The notes beneath the pieces were generated by a model. It saw nothing but the letters and a program-made list of their open reading frames with translations. It did no database searches and had not been told where the DNA came from. From Thermoplasmata archaeon (GTDB taxonomy: Archaea > Thermoplasmatota > Thermoplasmata > Sysuiplasmatales > Sysuiplasmataceae), in contig JAJYOM010000066.1 of assembly GCA_021796175.1 (NCBI GenBank), positions 1-8,099 of the forward strand: a DNA stretch of 8,099 bases, written 5' to 3'. Numbering within the stretch: the first letter of the stretch is position 1; the number at the start of each line of letters is the position of its first letter. This document shows positions 1 through 5,367 of this stretch, one piece after another. The position numbers and the translations under genes are program-made.

Positions 1-653
1 ATGAGGGACGTTATCTTACTGTTTGGTCTTGTGTCTATGGCGTATCCCACTGATGGGCCGGGCCTGGGTCTTCCCATTACATCCTGTGGTCTAACAACCC
101 TTTCCGATACACGAACTGTACCACTCCTCTGCAAAACACCGAACTGTGGACCTGGACGTATACCAAGCCTGATCGCCTTCCCCGGATAAAATCTGCCGGG
201 CCTTTGCGCCCCCTCCAGCCTGAACGATAATGTCTTTGCGCTGTGTTTTGCATCAGCAGCGGTAAGCCTGTAACCGCCAATTTCGAAGGTTGAACCATTC
301 TTCATCTCAACAGCCGCAACAGGGAAGGATGAATGTATGAGACCACCCTCACGCAGATAGTTCAGGAAAGGAACTGTTCCTTCGGGGCCAAAGAAAACAA
401 GCTTCCTCTTCCTGTTTGAAAGGCTCATGGACTGAAGCAGGCCTGGTATGCCCAGTATATGGTCTCCATGGAAGTGTGTCAGTGCGATCCAGTCTATTTT
501 CATGTACGACACACCGGCCAGCATCATCTGTCTCTGTGTACCTTCTCCGCAGTCGAACAGAAGCACGCTCCCGTCAAGCAACACCGCAGTAGAAGAAACA
601 TTTCTCTCCTTCGACGGTAACGTTGCTCCCGTTCCTAAAAAAACCAACTCCAA
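1..653 (-). CDS. rnz: Ribonuclease Z (tRNA 3'-processing endonuclease), partial, C-terminus off the left edge
   Basis: RNase Z cuts the 3' trailer from precursor tRNAs so that CCA can be present or added; it is a cytosolic zinc-dependent metallo-beta-lactamase-fold enzyme. The frame stays open for 217 codons and then leaves the window, about 70% of the usual ~300 residues. Seen: N-terminal FLGTG (residues 5-9), the RNase Z signature ERNVSS (16-21), FDCGEGTQRQ (33-42), the metal motif HxHxDH (H60, H62, D64, H65), a further metal-type histidine (H137, in AKH), RPGRF (151-155) and a GIRPGP segment (164-169). The later Asp motif, normally GDT, reads IDT here (D207). The start is TTG: an in-frame TAA lies 27 bases upstream, no ATG precedes FLGTG, and a perfect GGAGGT sits 7 bases before it. 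It lies 45 bases downstream of the small zinc protein gene on the same strand, probably in one operon. Very sure of identity. Confidence 0.93.
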   Translation of the reverse strand, partial: MELVFLGTGATLPSKERNVSSTAVLLDGSVLLFDCGEGTQRQMMLAGVSYMKIDWIALTHFHGDHILGIPGLLQSMSLSNRKRKLVFFGPEGTVPFLNYLREGGLIHSSFPVAAVEMKNGSTFEIGGYRLTAADAKHSAKTLSFRLEGAQRPGRFYPGKAIRLGIRPGPQFGVLQRSGTVRVSERVVRPQDVMGRPRPGPSVGYAIDTRPNSKITSL

Positions 654-660
654 CCTGCTG

Positions 661-666
661 ACCTCC
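661..666 (-). promoter_or_regulatory. Shine-Dalgarno GGAGGT deciding the TTG start of rnz
   Basis: Read on the minus strand, GGAGGT is followed by a 7-base spacer and then TTG at 653-651. It is a full match to the anti-Shine-Dalgarno core of archaeal 16S rRNA. It also shows that rnz is translated from its own site within a longer transcript, as expected for the second gene of an operon, whereas the gene upstream of it appears leaderless. Confidence 0.8.
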
Positions 667-698
667 GAATCAGACAGTTACGTAAAGCCCTCCGGACC

Positions 699-920
699 TC
701 ACCAGGCCAGTCTTTCGAGCTCTCTGTCCGTCTTTGTTGCCTTCTTGAAGGCCCTGTAATGTGACTTGCACAGATGCGCCCTTCCGTTTCCAGACTTGAG
801 TCCGAGGCCGGCTTTCTCGTTGGCTTCCTTCCAGGAAACCGACTTGATTGCGGGCTCGTCACACCCGCTTACCGAGCAGTTAGTATTTGCTGCGTGACGG
901 ACGGCGTGTCTCTCTACCAT
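699..920 (-). CDS. Small conserved-type Cys/His zinc-binding protein, function unknown
   Basis: A 73-residue protein whose spacing suggests one structural zinc site: C15-x4-C20 near the N-terminus and C51-x2-H54 (HLCKSHY) in the second half. The C-terminal third is rich in basic and charged residues (KKATKTDRELERL), ending in Trp, which would suit nucleic-acid or ribosome binding. It has no signal peptide or membrane segment. I recall similar short proteins in other euryarchaea but no established function. The ATG at 920 has no Shine-Dalgarno; a TATA-like box about 28 bases upstream suggests a leaderless mRNA. rnz follows 45 bases downstream on the same strand, so a role around tRNA or RNA metabolism is a guess from context. 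It is probably real because of the zinc pattern, the promoter position and the absence of a better ORF here. Confidence 0.78.
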   Translation of the reverse strand: MVERHAVRHAANTNCSVSGCDEPAIKSVSWKEANEKAGLGLKSGNGRAHLCKSHYRAFKKATKTDRELERLAW

Positions 921-945
921 TGAACCGTGGATTTATCTTCGATTA

Positions 946-951
946 GATAAA
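946..951 (-). promoter_or_regulatory. TATA-like box for the small zinc protein gene (leaderless)
   Basis: On the minus strand TTTATC lies 26-31 bases before the ATG at 920. In archaea the TATA box sits about 25-30 bases before the transcript start, so transcription would begin at or next to the A of ATG. The missing Shine-Dalgarno agrees with this. The match is short, so the call is moderate. Confidence 0.4.
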
Positions 952-996
952 CTGTCTCATCAAGCATGTCCGGCGCCCAAGTTGCAATTGGCAGAC

Positions 997-1003
997 TTTA
1001 TTA
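997..1003 (+). promoter_or_regulatory. TATA-like box for rpe
   Basis: TTTATTA lies about 40-46 bases before the TTG start of rpe. A transcript start about 25 bases downstream (near 1025) would leave a leader of roughly 18 bases, enough to hold the GTGAGG at 1033-1038. It lies in the 122-base divergent region, back to back with the promoter for the small zinc protein gene. Confidence 0.45.
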
Positions 1004-1032
1004 AGAGGGGTAGATTTTGCCAAAACGGTGCA

Positions 1033-1038
1033 GTGAGG
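1033..1038 (+). promoter_or_regulatory. Shine-Dalgarno-like GTGAGG before the TTG start of rpe
   Basis: GTGAGG ends 4 bases before TTG at 1043-1045. The codon immediately before TTG is an in-frame TAA, so translation cannot begin further upstream, and the next in-frame ATG (codon 36) would remove the conserved SPSILSSDF start of the enzyme. The match to the anti-SD is partial and the spacing short. Confidence 0.45.
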
Positions 1039-1042
1039 CTAA

Positions 1043-1690
1043 TTGGCAAGAATTTCACCCTCCATACTTTCAAGCGATTTCGGTAACCTGAGGGAACAGA
1101 TCAGGCTGATTGACCGGGCCGGGGCCGACGGTGTGCATATTGATGTGATGGATGGTCACTTCGTTCCAAACCTGACGTTTGGTCCAGTTATTGTGGCATC
1201 CATCAGAAGCGCGACCAGACTGCCTTTTGAAACACACCTGATGGTTGAGTCGCCGGAGAAGATGATAAGGGACTTTGCCATGAGCGGATCAGATTTGCTT
1301 ATAGTCCACCCTGAAGCCAGGCATGACATGCACTCCACACTGGAACTTATTGAGAGTCTTGGAAAGAAGGCAGGCGTCGCAGTAAACCCCGAAACACCGC
1401 TTTCGGCGGTTGTTCCATTTCTTGAGCAATCCGAAATGCTCCTCGTCATGACTGTGCACCCCGGATTCGGAGGACAGAAATTCATACGCGATGTACTGGG
1501 AAAAATGAGGGAAGCCAGGAATATCATAACTGAAAACGGTCTTCATACAAGGATCTCGGTGGATGGCGGCGTGACGCTCGAAACAGGAAGAATTTCGGTT
1601 GAAGCAGGCGCGGACGAGCTCGTTGCCGGAACTTCAATTTTCGGGAGCAGAGACATCGGGTTAGCAATCAGTAATTTCAAGTCGATTTGA
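1043..1690 (+). CDS. rpe: Ribulose-phosphate 3-epimerase
   Basis: Interconverts D-ribulose 5-phosphate and D-xylulose 5-phosphate in the cytosol, a step of the non-oxidative pentose phosphate pathway. The 215-residue length is normal for this single-domain TIM barrel. Family signatures in order: SPSILSSDF (5-13), HIDVMDGHFVPNLTFGP (32-48) with metal/catalytic H32 and D34, HLMV with H65, PGFGGQ (140-145) and SVDGGV with the second catalytic Asp, D174. The whole active-site set is present, so it should be active. It starts at TTG, directly after an in-frame TAA. The residue before PGFGGQ is His139, where Asn or Glu is more usual. It stands alone: a divergent gene upstream and a 224-base gap before dnaG. 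In an archaeon this enzyme most likely supplies pentose and erythrose phosphates through transketolase/transaldolase, since the oxidative branch is generally absent. Confidence 0.95.
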   Translation: MARISPSILSSDFGNLREQIRLIDRAGADGVHIDVMDGHFVPNLTFGPVIVASIRSATRLPFETHLMVESPEKMIRDFAMSGSDLLIVHPEARHDMHSTLELIESLGKKAGVAVNPETPLSAVVPFLEQSEMLLVMTVHPGFGGQKFIRDVLGKMREARNIITENGLHTRISVDGGVTLETGRISVEAGADELVAGTSIFGSRDIGLAISNFKSI

Positions 1691-1914
1691 GAATTGCATC
1701 ATGATCCCGGCAGGGAGCTACTGCTCTGGTAAGGTTAATAAGGGTGAAGTCAATAGATTGTTCCTGATAGAGCCATGGAATACATACTGACTTTCATCAA
1801 TTCACCGGTGGCAACCTTTCTCAAGTCTGAAAGAGCGGCGCTCTAGTGTGGGTCGATTAGCCAGTCTGTCTTTCCTGGACGTAAACATAACAACAAACGG
1901 AAGTGCACAGACAG
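1691..1914 (+). other. Intergenic stretch between rpe and dnaG, possible long dnaG leader
   Basis: No recognised gene lies in these 224 bases. A TATA-like TTAATAA at 1735-1741 could start a transcript near 1764, giving dnaG a leader of about 150 bases. Two small hairpins share a GAGC/GCTC stem: 1714-1727 (loop TACT) and 1832-1844 (AGAGC, loop GGC, GCTCT). A mini-ORF of 23 codons (ATG 1775, TAG 1844-1846) ends on the second hairpin. It has no good Shine-Dalgarno but would lie about 11 bases after the inferred transcript start. I could not fit a tRNA, or a convincing C/D or H/ACA RNA. Confidence 0.3.
1899..1905 (+). promoter_or_regulatory. Shine-Dalgarno-like GGAAGTG choosing the ATG at 1915 for dnaG
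   Basis: GGAAGTG (one mismatch to GGAGGTG) ends 9 bases before ATG at 1915. A GTG at 1903 is in frame and would add four residues, but it lies within this ribosome-binding site and has no such site of its own. The ATG at 1915 is therefore preferred. Confidence 0.55.
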
Positions 1915-3219
1915 ATGTCAAACAACGAGCACATCAACATCGATCCGTCCACAACAAAGTACCTGATACAGGCAAGACTTTCTGCGGATGGAATAGTGGA
2001 AAAACCCGACGTCGTCGGCGCCATATTTGGCCAGACGGAAGGGCTCCTGGGCGAAGAGCTTGATCTTCGCGATCTTCAGAAAGGCGGCAGAATCGGCAGG
2101 ATAGAAGTCGAGGTAGTGTCTAAGATGGGAAAATCCGAAGGCACAATAATGATACCGTCCAGTCTCGACCAGATTGAGACGGCAGTACTGGCCTCGTCAC
2201 TTGAAACCATCGACAGGATCGGGCCATGCAAGGCGAAAATAAATGTCGAGTCGCTGGAGGATGTCAGGATCACAAAGAGGAATAAGATAATTGACAGGTC
2301 GAAGGAACTGCTCGGCCAGATGTCAAAAGCGTCGAAATCAAGCGGGCTCGACCTGCTTGAGGCAATCAGACAGTCCACCAAGACCGAAGAAGTCACTTAC
2401 TTCGGAAAAGAGAGACTGCCTGCCGGTCCGAATGCAGTTGACTCTGATGCCATCATAATCGTGGAAGGAAGATCAGATGTCATCAACCTGCTCAAGTGCG
2501 GCATTAAGAACACGATCGCTGTGGAAGGAACAAACGTGCCCAAGTCGATACAGGAAATATCCACTGAAAAGGTCGTGACAGCATTCGTAGACGGTGACAG
2601 AGGAGGCGAGCTGATACTGAAGGAACTGCTTCAGGTGGCTGACATAGATTTCATAGCGAGAGCACCCAAGGGGCAGGAAGTGGAAGAGCTCACGCAGAAG
2701 CAGATAATGAAGGCGCTGAGAAACAAGATGCCGACGGAGCAGTACGTGGAAATGTTCGGCCTTGGTGTTCAGACACCGGACCAGAAGGAGAAAGAGGCGC
2801 AGGCCCAGCACAGGAGGGGCGACAACCACAAACCAAGGCAGGTCGAGGTAACAGAGAGGAAAAGCCCGGTGGAAGAGCCCGCAGAAAAGGAGCCGGAGAG
2901 AAGGGCGCCTAAGCAGCTCACCGAAGCGCAGGGAAAAATGAAGGACATCCTGAAAGACATGTCTGGTACGTCCAAGGCTGTTTTCCTGGACGCCAGCGGT
3001 GTCCAGCTCCAGGACCTCGCTGTCAGAGATCTGGTCAATATACTGAGGGAACAGGAAGAGGGCAAGATAGGCGGCGTTGTATTCGACGGAATAATCACAC
3101 AGAGAATACTGGACCTTGCCGCAGAAAAGAAGATACCATTCCTTGTTGCAAGCAAGCTGGGCAGCATCACCAAGCAGCCCGATAATGTGGAGATATGGGT
3201 GAAAGAAGAGCTTAACTGA
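1915..3219 (+). CDS. dnaG: Archaeal DnaG (TOPRIM primase-like protein, exosome-associated)
   Basis: A 434-residue archaeal DnaG, usual length for the family. Seen: the archaeal N-terminal domain (about 1-170), the TOPRIM core with the catalytic Glu in VEGRSD (183-188, E184) and the metal-binding Asps in DGDRGG (D226, D228), a very charged linker (about 286-334, rich in Glu, Lys, Arg and Pro), and a conserved C-terminal domain (335-434, from LTEAQGKM to the end). Unlike bacterial DnaG it has no N-terminal zinc finger or DnaB-binding domain. In archaea DnaG is a stable subunit of the RNA-degrading exosome, with Csl4 and Rrp4, and shows some primer synthesis in vitro; chromosomal priming is mainly by PriS/PriL. 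It is followed after 12 bases by the LonB-like ATPase gene, almost certainly on the same transcript. No strong TATA lies close upstream, so the leader may be long. Confidence 0.95.
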   Translation: MSNNEHINIDPSTTKYLIQARLSADGIVEKPDVVGAIFGQTEGLLGEELDLRDLQKGGRIGRIEVEVVSKMGKSEGTIMIPSSLDQIETAVLASSLETIDRIGPCKAKINVESLEDVRITKRNKIIDRSKELLGQMSKASKSSGLDLLEAIRQSTKTEEVTYFGKERLPAGPNAVDSDAIIIVEGRSDVINLLKCGIKNTIAVEGTNVPKSIQEISTEKVVTAFVDGDRGGELILKELLQVADIDFIARAPKGQEVEELTQKQIMKALRNKMPTEQYVEMFGLGVQTPDQKEKEAQAQHRRGDNHKPRQVEVTERKSPVEEPAEKEPERRAPKQLTEAQGKMKDILKDMSGTSKAVFLDASGVQLQDLAVRDLVNILREQEEGKIGGVVFDGIITQRILDLAAEKKIPFLVASKLGSITKQPDNVEIWVKEELN

Positions 3220-3224
3220 AGGAT
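3219..3224 (+). promoter_or_regulatory. Ribosome-binding site of the LonB-like ATPase gene, within the dnaG stop region
   Basis: AAGGAT begins on the last base of the dnaG stop codon and ends 7 bases before ATG at 3232. The 12-base intergenic space leaves no room for a separate promoter, so the pair is best read as an operon with coupled or closely linked translation. Confidence 0.5.
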
Positions 3225-3231
3225 AATCCAA

Positions 3232-4764
3232 ATGGAATCCGCACCAAATGCAGACGGGAAAAATCCGCTGGCGGGCATTAGCACCACAGAGGATATTCCA
3301 CTCCCACCTGATCCGCTTGAAAGGGTAATAGGGCAGGATGAGGCAATTGCACTTGCACGGGTAGCAGCGGTACAGCGCAGAAACCTGCTGCTTGTGGGTC
3401 CCCCCGGAATTGGAAAAAGCATGATTGCAAGAGCACTGTCTCTGCACCTGCCTATGCCGAAACAGGAGATCAGGGTTGTGCACAACCCGGAACAACCCGA
3501 GAGGCCGTCAGTCGAAGTAAAGGGCGGCATCGATGCGGAACAGGAGAAGACGAGCAGGGAATATGCGGGCGGGGAAATCATCGACCCGACTGAAGCGCCT
3601 ATAACGGTAGCAGAGAGACTCGGCTACAGGTGCAGGAGCTGCGGCTCCTATTCCTCCACGAAGGAAGTATACTGCCCGAAGTGCCAGAAGTCAAAACTGT
3701 TCAACAACATCTCCGGACAGGGAAATCCCTTCGGTGATATTTTCGGCAATTTATTTGAGATGACCATCGGACAGTCGATGGGAACTGACAGGGTGACGAC
3801 AACCAGGAAGAGGTTCGACAAGGAGGAAGTGGTCGTCTATGAACGGTTCGGCGAAATGATCAGGATACTTGACCAGAAGGCGCTCGAAAAGAAGCGCGAA
3901 ATGGAGAAGCAGAGCCCGCACAAGGTAATTGTCCCGTACAGGCGGAACAACTTTGTGATGGTTACAGGCGCGAGTGAAACGGAGCTTCTGGGCGACGTAA
4001 GGCACGATCCATACGGCGGGCATGCACAGCTCGGGACACAGCCATATGAGAGGGTAATCCCGGGCGCGGTTCACGAAGCGCACGAAGGTGTTCTTTACAT
4101 AGATGAAATACAGCATCTCGGAGAGTTGCAGCGTTTCATCCTGACCGCGATGCAGGACCGGATGTTTCCAATCGAGGGGCATAACCCGCAGAGCGCGGGC
4201 GCATCAGTAAGAGTGGACAGTGTGCCCTGTGACTTTATTCTGGTTGCATCATGCAACATACAGGATCTTCAGAGGATCATAGCACCGCTCCGATCCAGAA
4301 TTGTGGGCGACGGTTACGAAGTGCTGCTTGAAACAACAATGAAGGACACTCCGGCAAACAGAATGAAGCTTGCGCAGTTTGTGGCACAGGAGATACAGAA
4401 GGACAGCAAGATACCGCATGCGACAGTCGATGCCGTTCACGAGATAATAAGAGAAGCCTCACGGCGTGCCAGGGCAATTGACAGGAAGGAAGAGGCACTC
4501 ACGCTCAGGCTCAGGGAGCTTGGCGGCGTGATAAGGGCCGCAGGCGACATTGCTGTAATCGAAGGAAGCAGGTACATAGAAGCGGAGCACATAATCGCTG
4601 CACTCAAGAAAACAAGGCCAGTTGAGGAGCAGATAAGGGACAGGTATGGCAATTTCTACAGGGCAGTGAGTGATGAAATGACAACCTCCCAGAAGCAGTC
4701 TGGCAGCGAATTCTGGTACGAGAACGAATCGGCCAGCGATATGAACAAACCCGGCTACGGATAA
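3232..4764 (+). CDS. LonB-like AAA+ ATPase with a zinc-ribbon insertion and no protease domain
   Basis: A 510-residue AAA+ protein of the archaeal LonB lineage. Seen: Walker A GPPGIGKS (56-63, K62), a VVHNPEQPERP segment like the one after Walker A in LonB, a zinc ribbon with C134-x2-C137 and C148-x2-C151, a charged helical stretch (about 190-230), LLGDVRHDP exactly as in LonB, Walker B VLYIDEI (D291, E292), sensor-1 N342, arginine-finger-type LRSRI (354-357), and a C-terminal helical lid with a sensor-2-type arginine in LGGVIRAAGD. The lid ends with VEEQIRDRY, where LonB passes into its Ser/Lys protease domain; here the protein stops about 40 polar residues later. The two membrane helices LonB carries between Walker A and B are also missing, and the zinc ribbon lies in that interval. 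It should be a soluble ATP-driven remodelling factor or unfoldase, not a protease. Annotation as a protease would mislead. Partner unknown; cotranscription with dnaG suggests a link to DnaG/exosome or nucleic-acid work. Confidence 0.88.
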   Translation: MESAPNADGKNPLAGISTTEDIPLPPDPLERVIGQDEAIALARVAAVQRRNLLLVGPPGIGKSMIARALSLHLPMPKQEIRVVHNPEQPERPSVEVKGGIDAEQEKTSREYAGGEIIDPTEAPITVAERLGYRCRSCGSYSSTKEVYCPKCQKSKLFNNISGQGNPFGDIFGNLFEMTIGQSMGTDRVTTTRKRFDKEEVVVYERFGEMIRILDQKALEKKREMEKQSPHKVIVPYRRNNFVMVTGASETELLGDVRHDPYGGHAQLGTQPYERVIPGAVHEAHEGVLYIDEIQHLGELQRFILTAMQDRMFPIEGHNPQSAGASVRVDSVPCDFILVASCNIQDLQRIIAPLRSRIVGDGYEVLLETTMKDTPANRMKLAQFVAQEIQKDSKIPHATVDAVHEIIREASRRARAIDRKEEALTLRLRELGGVIRAAGDIAVIEGSRYIEAEHIIAALKKTRPVEEQIRDRYGNFYRAVSDEMTTSQKQSGSEFWYENESASDMNKPGYG

Positions 4765-5202
4765 TCATAATGTCTTTGCCATTTTCAGCCCATCCTCGAG
4801 ATCTGAGTAGTACATGAAGAGAACGCCGGTATTCTGGAAACCGAACTTTTCGTAGAAGCGTATTGCGTCGATATTGCTCCTGCGCACCTCCAGCGAAATT
4901 TTTGTGGCTCCCCTTTTCAGGGACAATTCAATGAATTTCTGCATCAGTTCGTGGCCTATTCCCCTTTTTCTGTATTGTCTCTCCACCGCAAACATCAGTA
5001 TCCTTGTCTCGAACCTGCCCTGGACTACTCCAAGCAGCATTGCAACCAGCTTTCCTTCCACCAGGCCGACAATGAAGCCATCTTCCCAGTCATGACTCTT
5101 CTCGAGGTAAAGCGACTTCGGATAATATTCGCCCAGCGATGCCGAGACTATGTCTGCGATTCGGTCAAGGTCATCGTACCTGAAGTTCCTGACAAGTGTC
5201 AT
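4765..5202 (-). CDS. GNAT-family N-acetyltransferase, RimI-like
   Basis: A 145-residue single-domain acetyltransferase that moves an acetyl group from acetyl-CoA to an amine. Seen: the acetyl-CoA pyrophosphate-binding loop QYRKRGIG (76-83, pattern Q/RxxGxG/A) after strand beta-4 (ILMFAV), and the RimI-type C-terminal signature EVRRSNIDAIRFYEKFGF (105-122) with N110 and Tyr117 in the usual positions. This resembles archaeal protein N-terminal alpha-acetyltransferases (the Ard1/RimI group), but family members vary widely in substrate, so no symbol is given. Its TGA abuts the TAA of the convergent ATPase gene with no bases between. Upstream (minus strand) a weak BRE/TATA-like stretch, CGAAAAAG then CTGATAAC around 5244-5229, could give a nearly leaderless transcript; there is no clear Shine-Dalgarno. 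Confidence 0.88.
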   Translation of the reverse strand: MTLVRNFRYDDLDRIADIVSASLGEYYPKSLYLEKSHDWEDGFIVGLVEGKLVAMLLGVVQGRFETRILMFAVERQYRKRGIGHELMQKFIELSLKRGATKISLEVRRSNIDAIRFYEKFGFQNTGVLFMYYSDLEDGLKMAKTL

Positions 5203-5304
5203 CGGCTCTGATCCCTAATGAAAACTCCGTTATCAGCTTTTTCGGGATTGTGTGGGAGTTTGACATTCATGCACCACGGCAGGGAGAGGCAATCAGACGC
5301 ATCG

Positions 5305-5316
5305 TTTAATATAAAT
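5305..5316 (+). promoter_or_regulatory. TATA box for the geranylgeranyl reductase gene
   Basis: TTTAATATAAAT is the most AT-rich, best TATA-like element in the window. A start about 25 bases downstream (near 5337-5340) would give a leader of about 30 bases with GGAG at 5351-5354, a rather distant Shine-Dalgarno candidate (13 bases before ATG). It lies in the 165-base region divergent from the acetyltransferase gene. Confidence 0.6.
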
Positions 5317-5367
5317 AGGAATATGAACACTGAGCATTAAACCGACTTCAGGAGTCGAGAGAAACAG

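Noticed and set aside
448..759. Open frame of 103 codons on the plus strand
   Set aside because: It is the complement of RNase Z metal-binding motifs and of the zinc protein's C-terminus; the minus-strand frames carry the conserved residues.
1701..1790. 29-codon frame starting at ATG 1701
   Set aside because: No ribosome-binding site, no recognisable pattern and overlap with the inferred promoter; it looks like chance.
1743..1830. Possible box C/D guide RNA (several CTGA strings with TGA-rich C-like boxes)
   Set aside because: The C-like boxes depart from RTGATGA and the C/D and C'/D' spacing does not close properly; CTGA is common by chance.
1903..1914. GTG at 1903 as the dnaG start
   Set aside because: It overlaps the GGAAGTG ribosome-binding site; ATG at 1915 has correct spacing.
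1848..2063. Open frame of 71 codons overlapping the dnaG start
   Set aside because: Out-of-frame with dnaG, Arg-rich low-information product, no ribosome-binding site.
2473..3495. Open frame of 340 codons on the minus strand across dnaG and the ATPase gene
   Set aside because: It is the antisense shadow of two securely identified genes, spans their junction, and its product is rich in Cys, His, Leu and Phe with no domain pattern.
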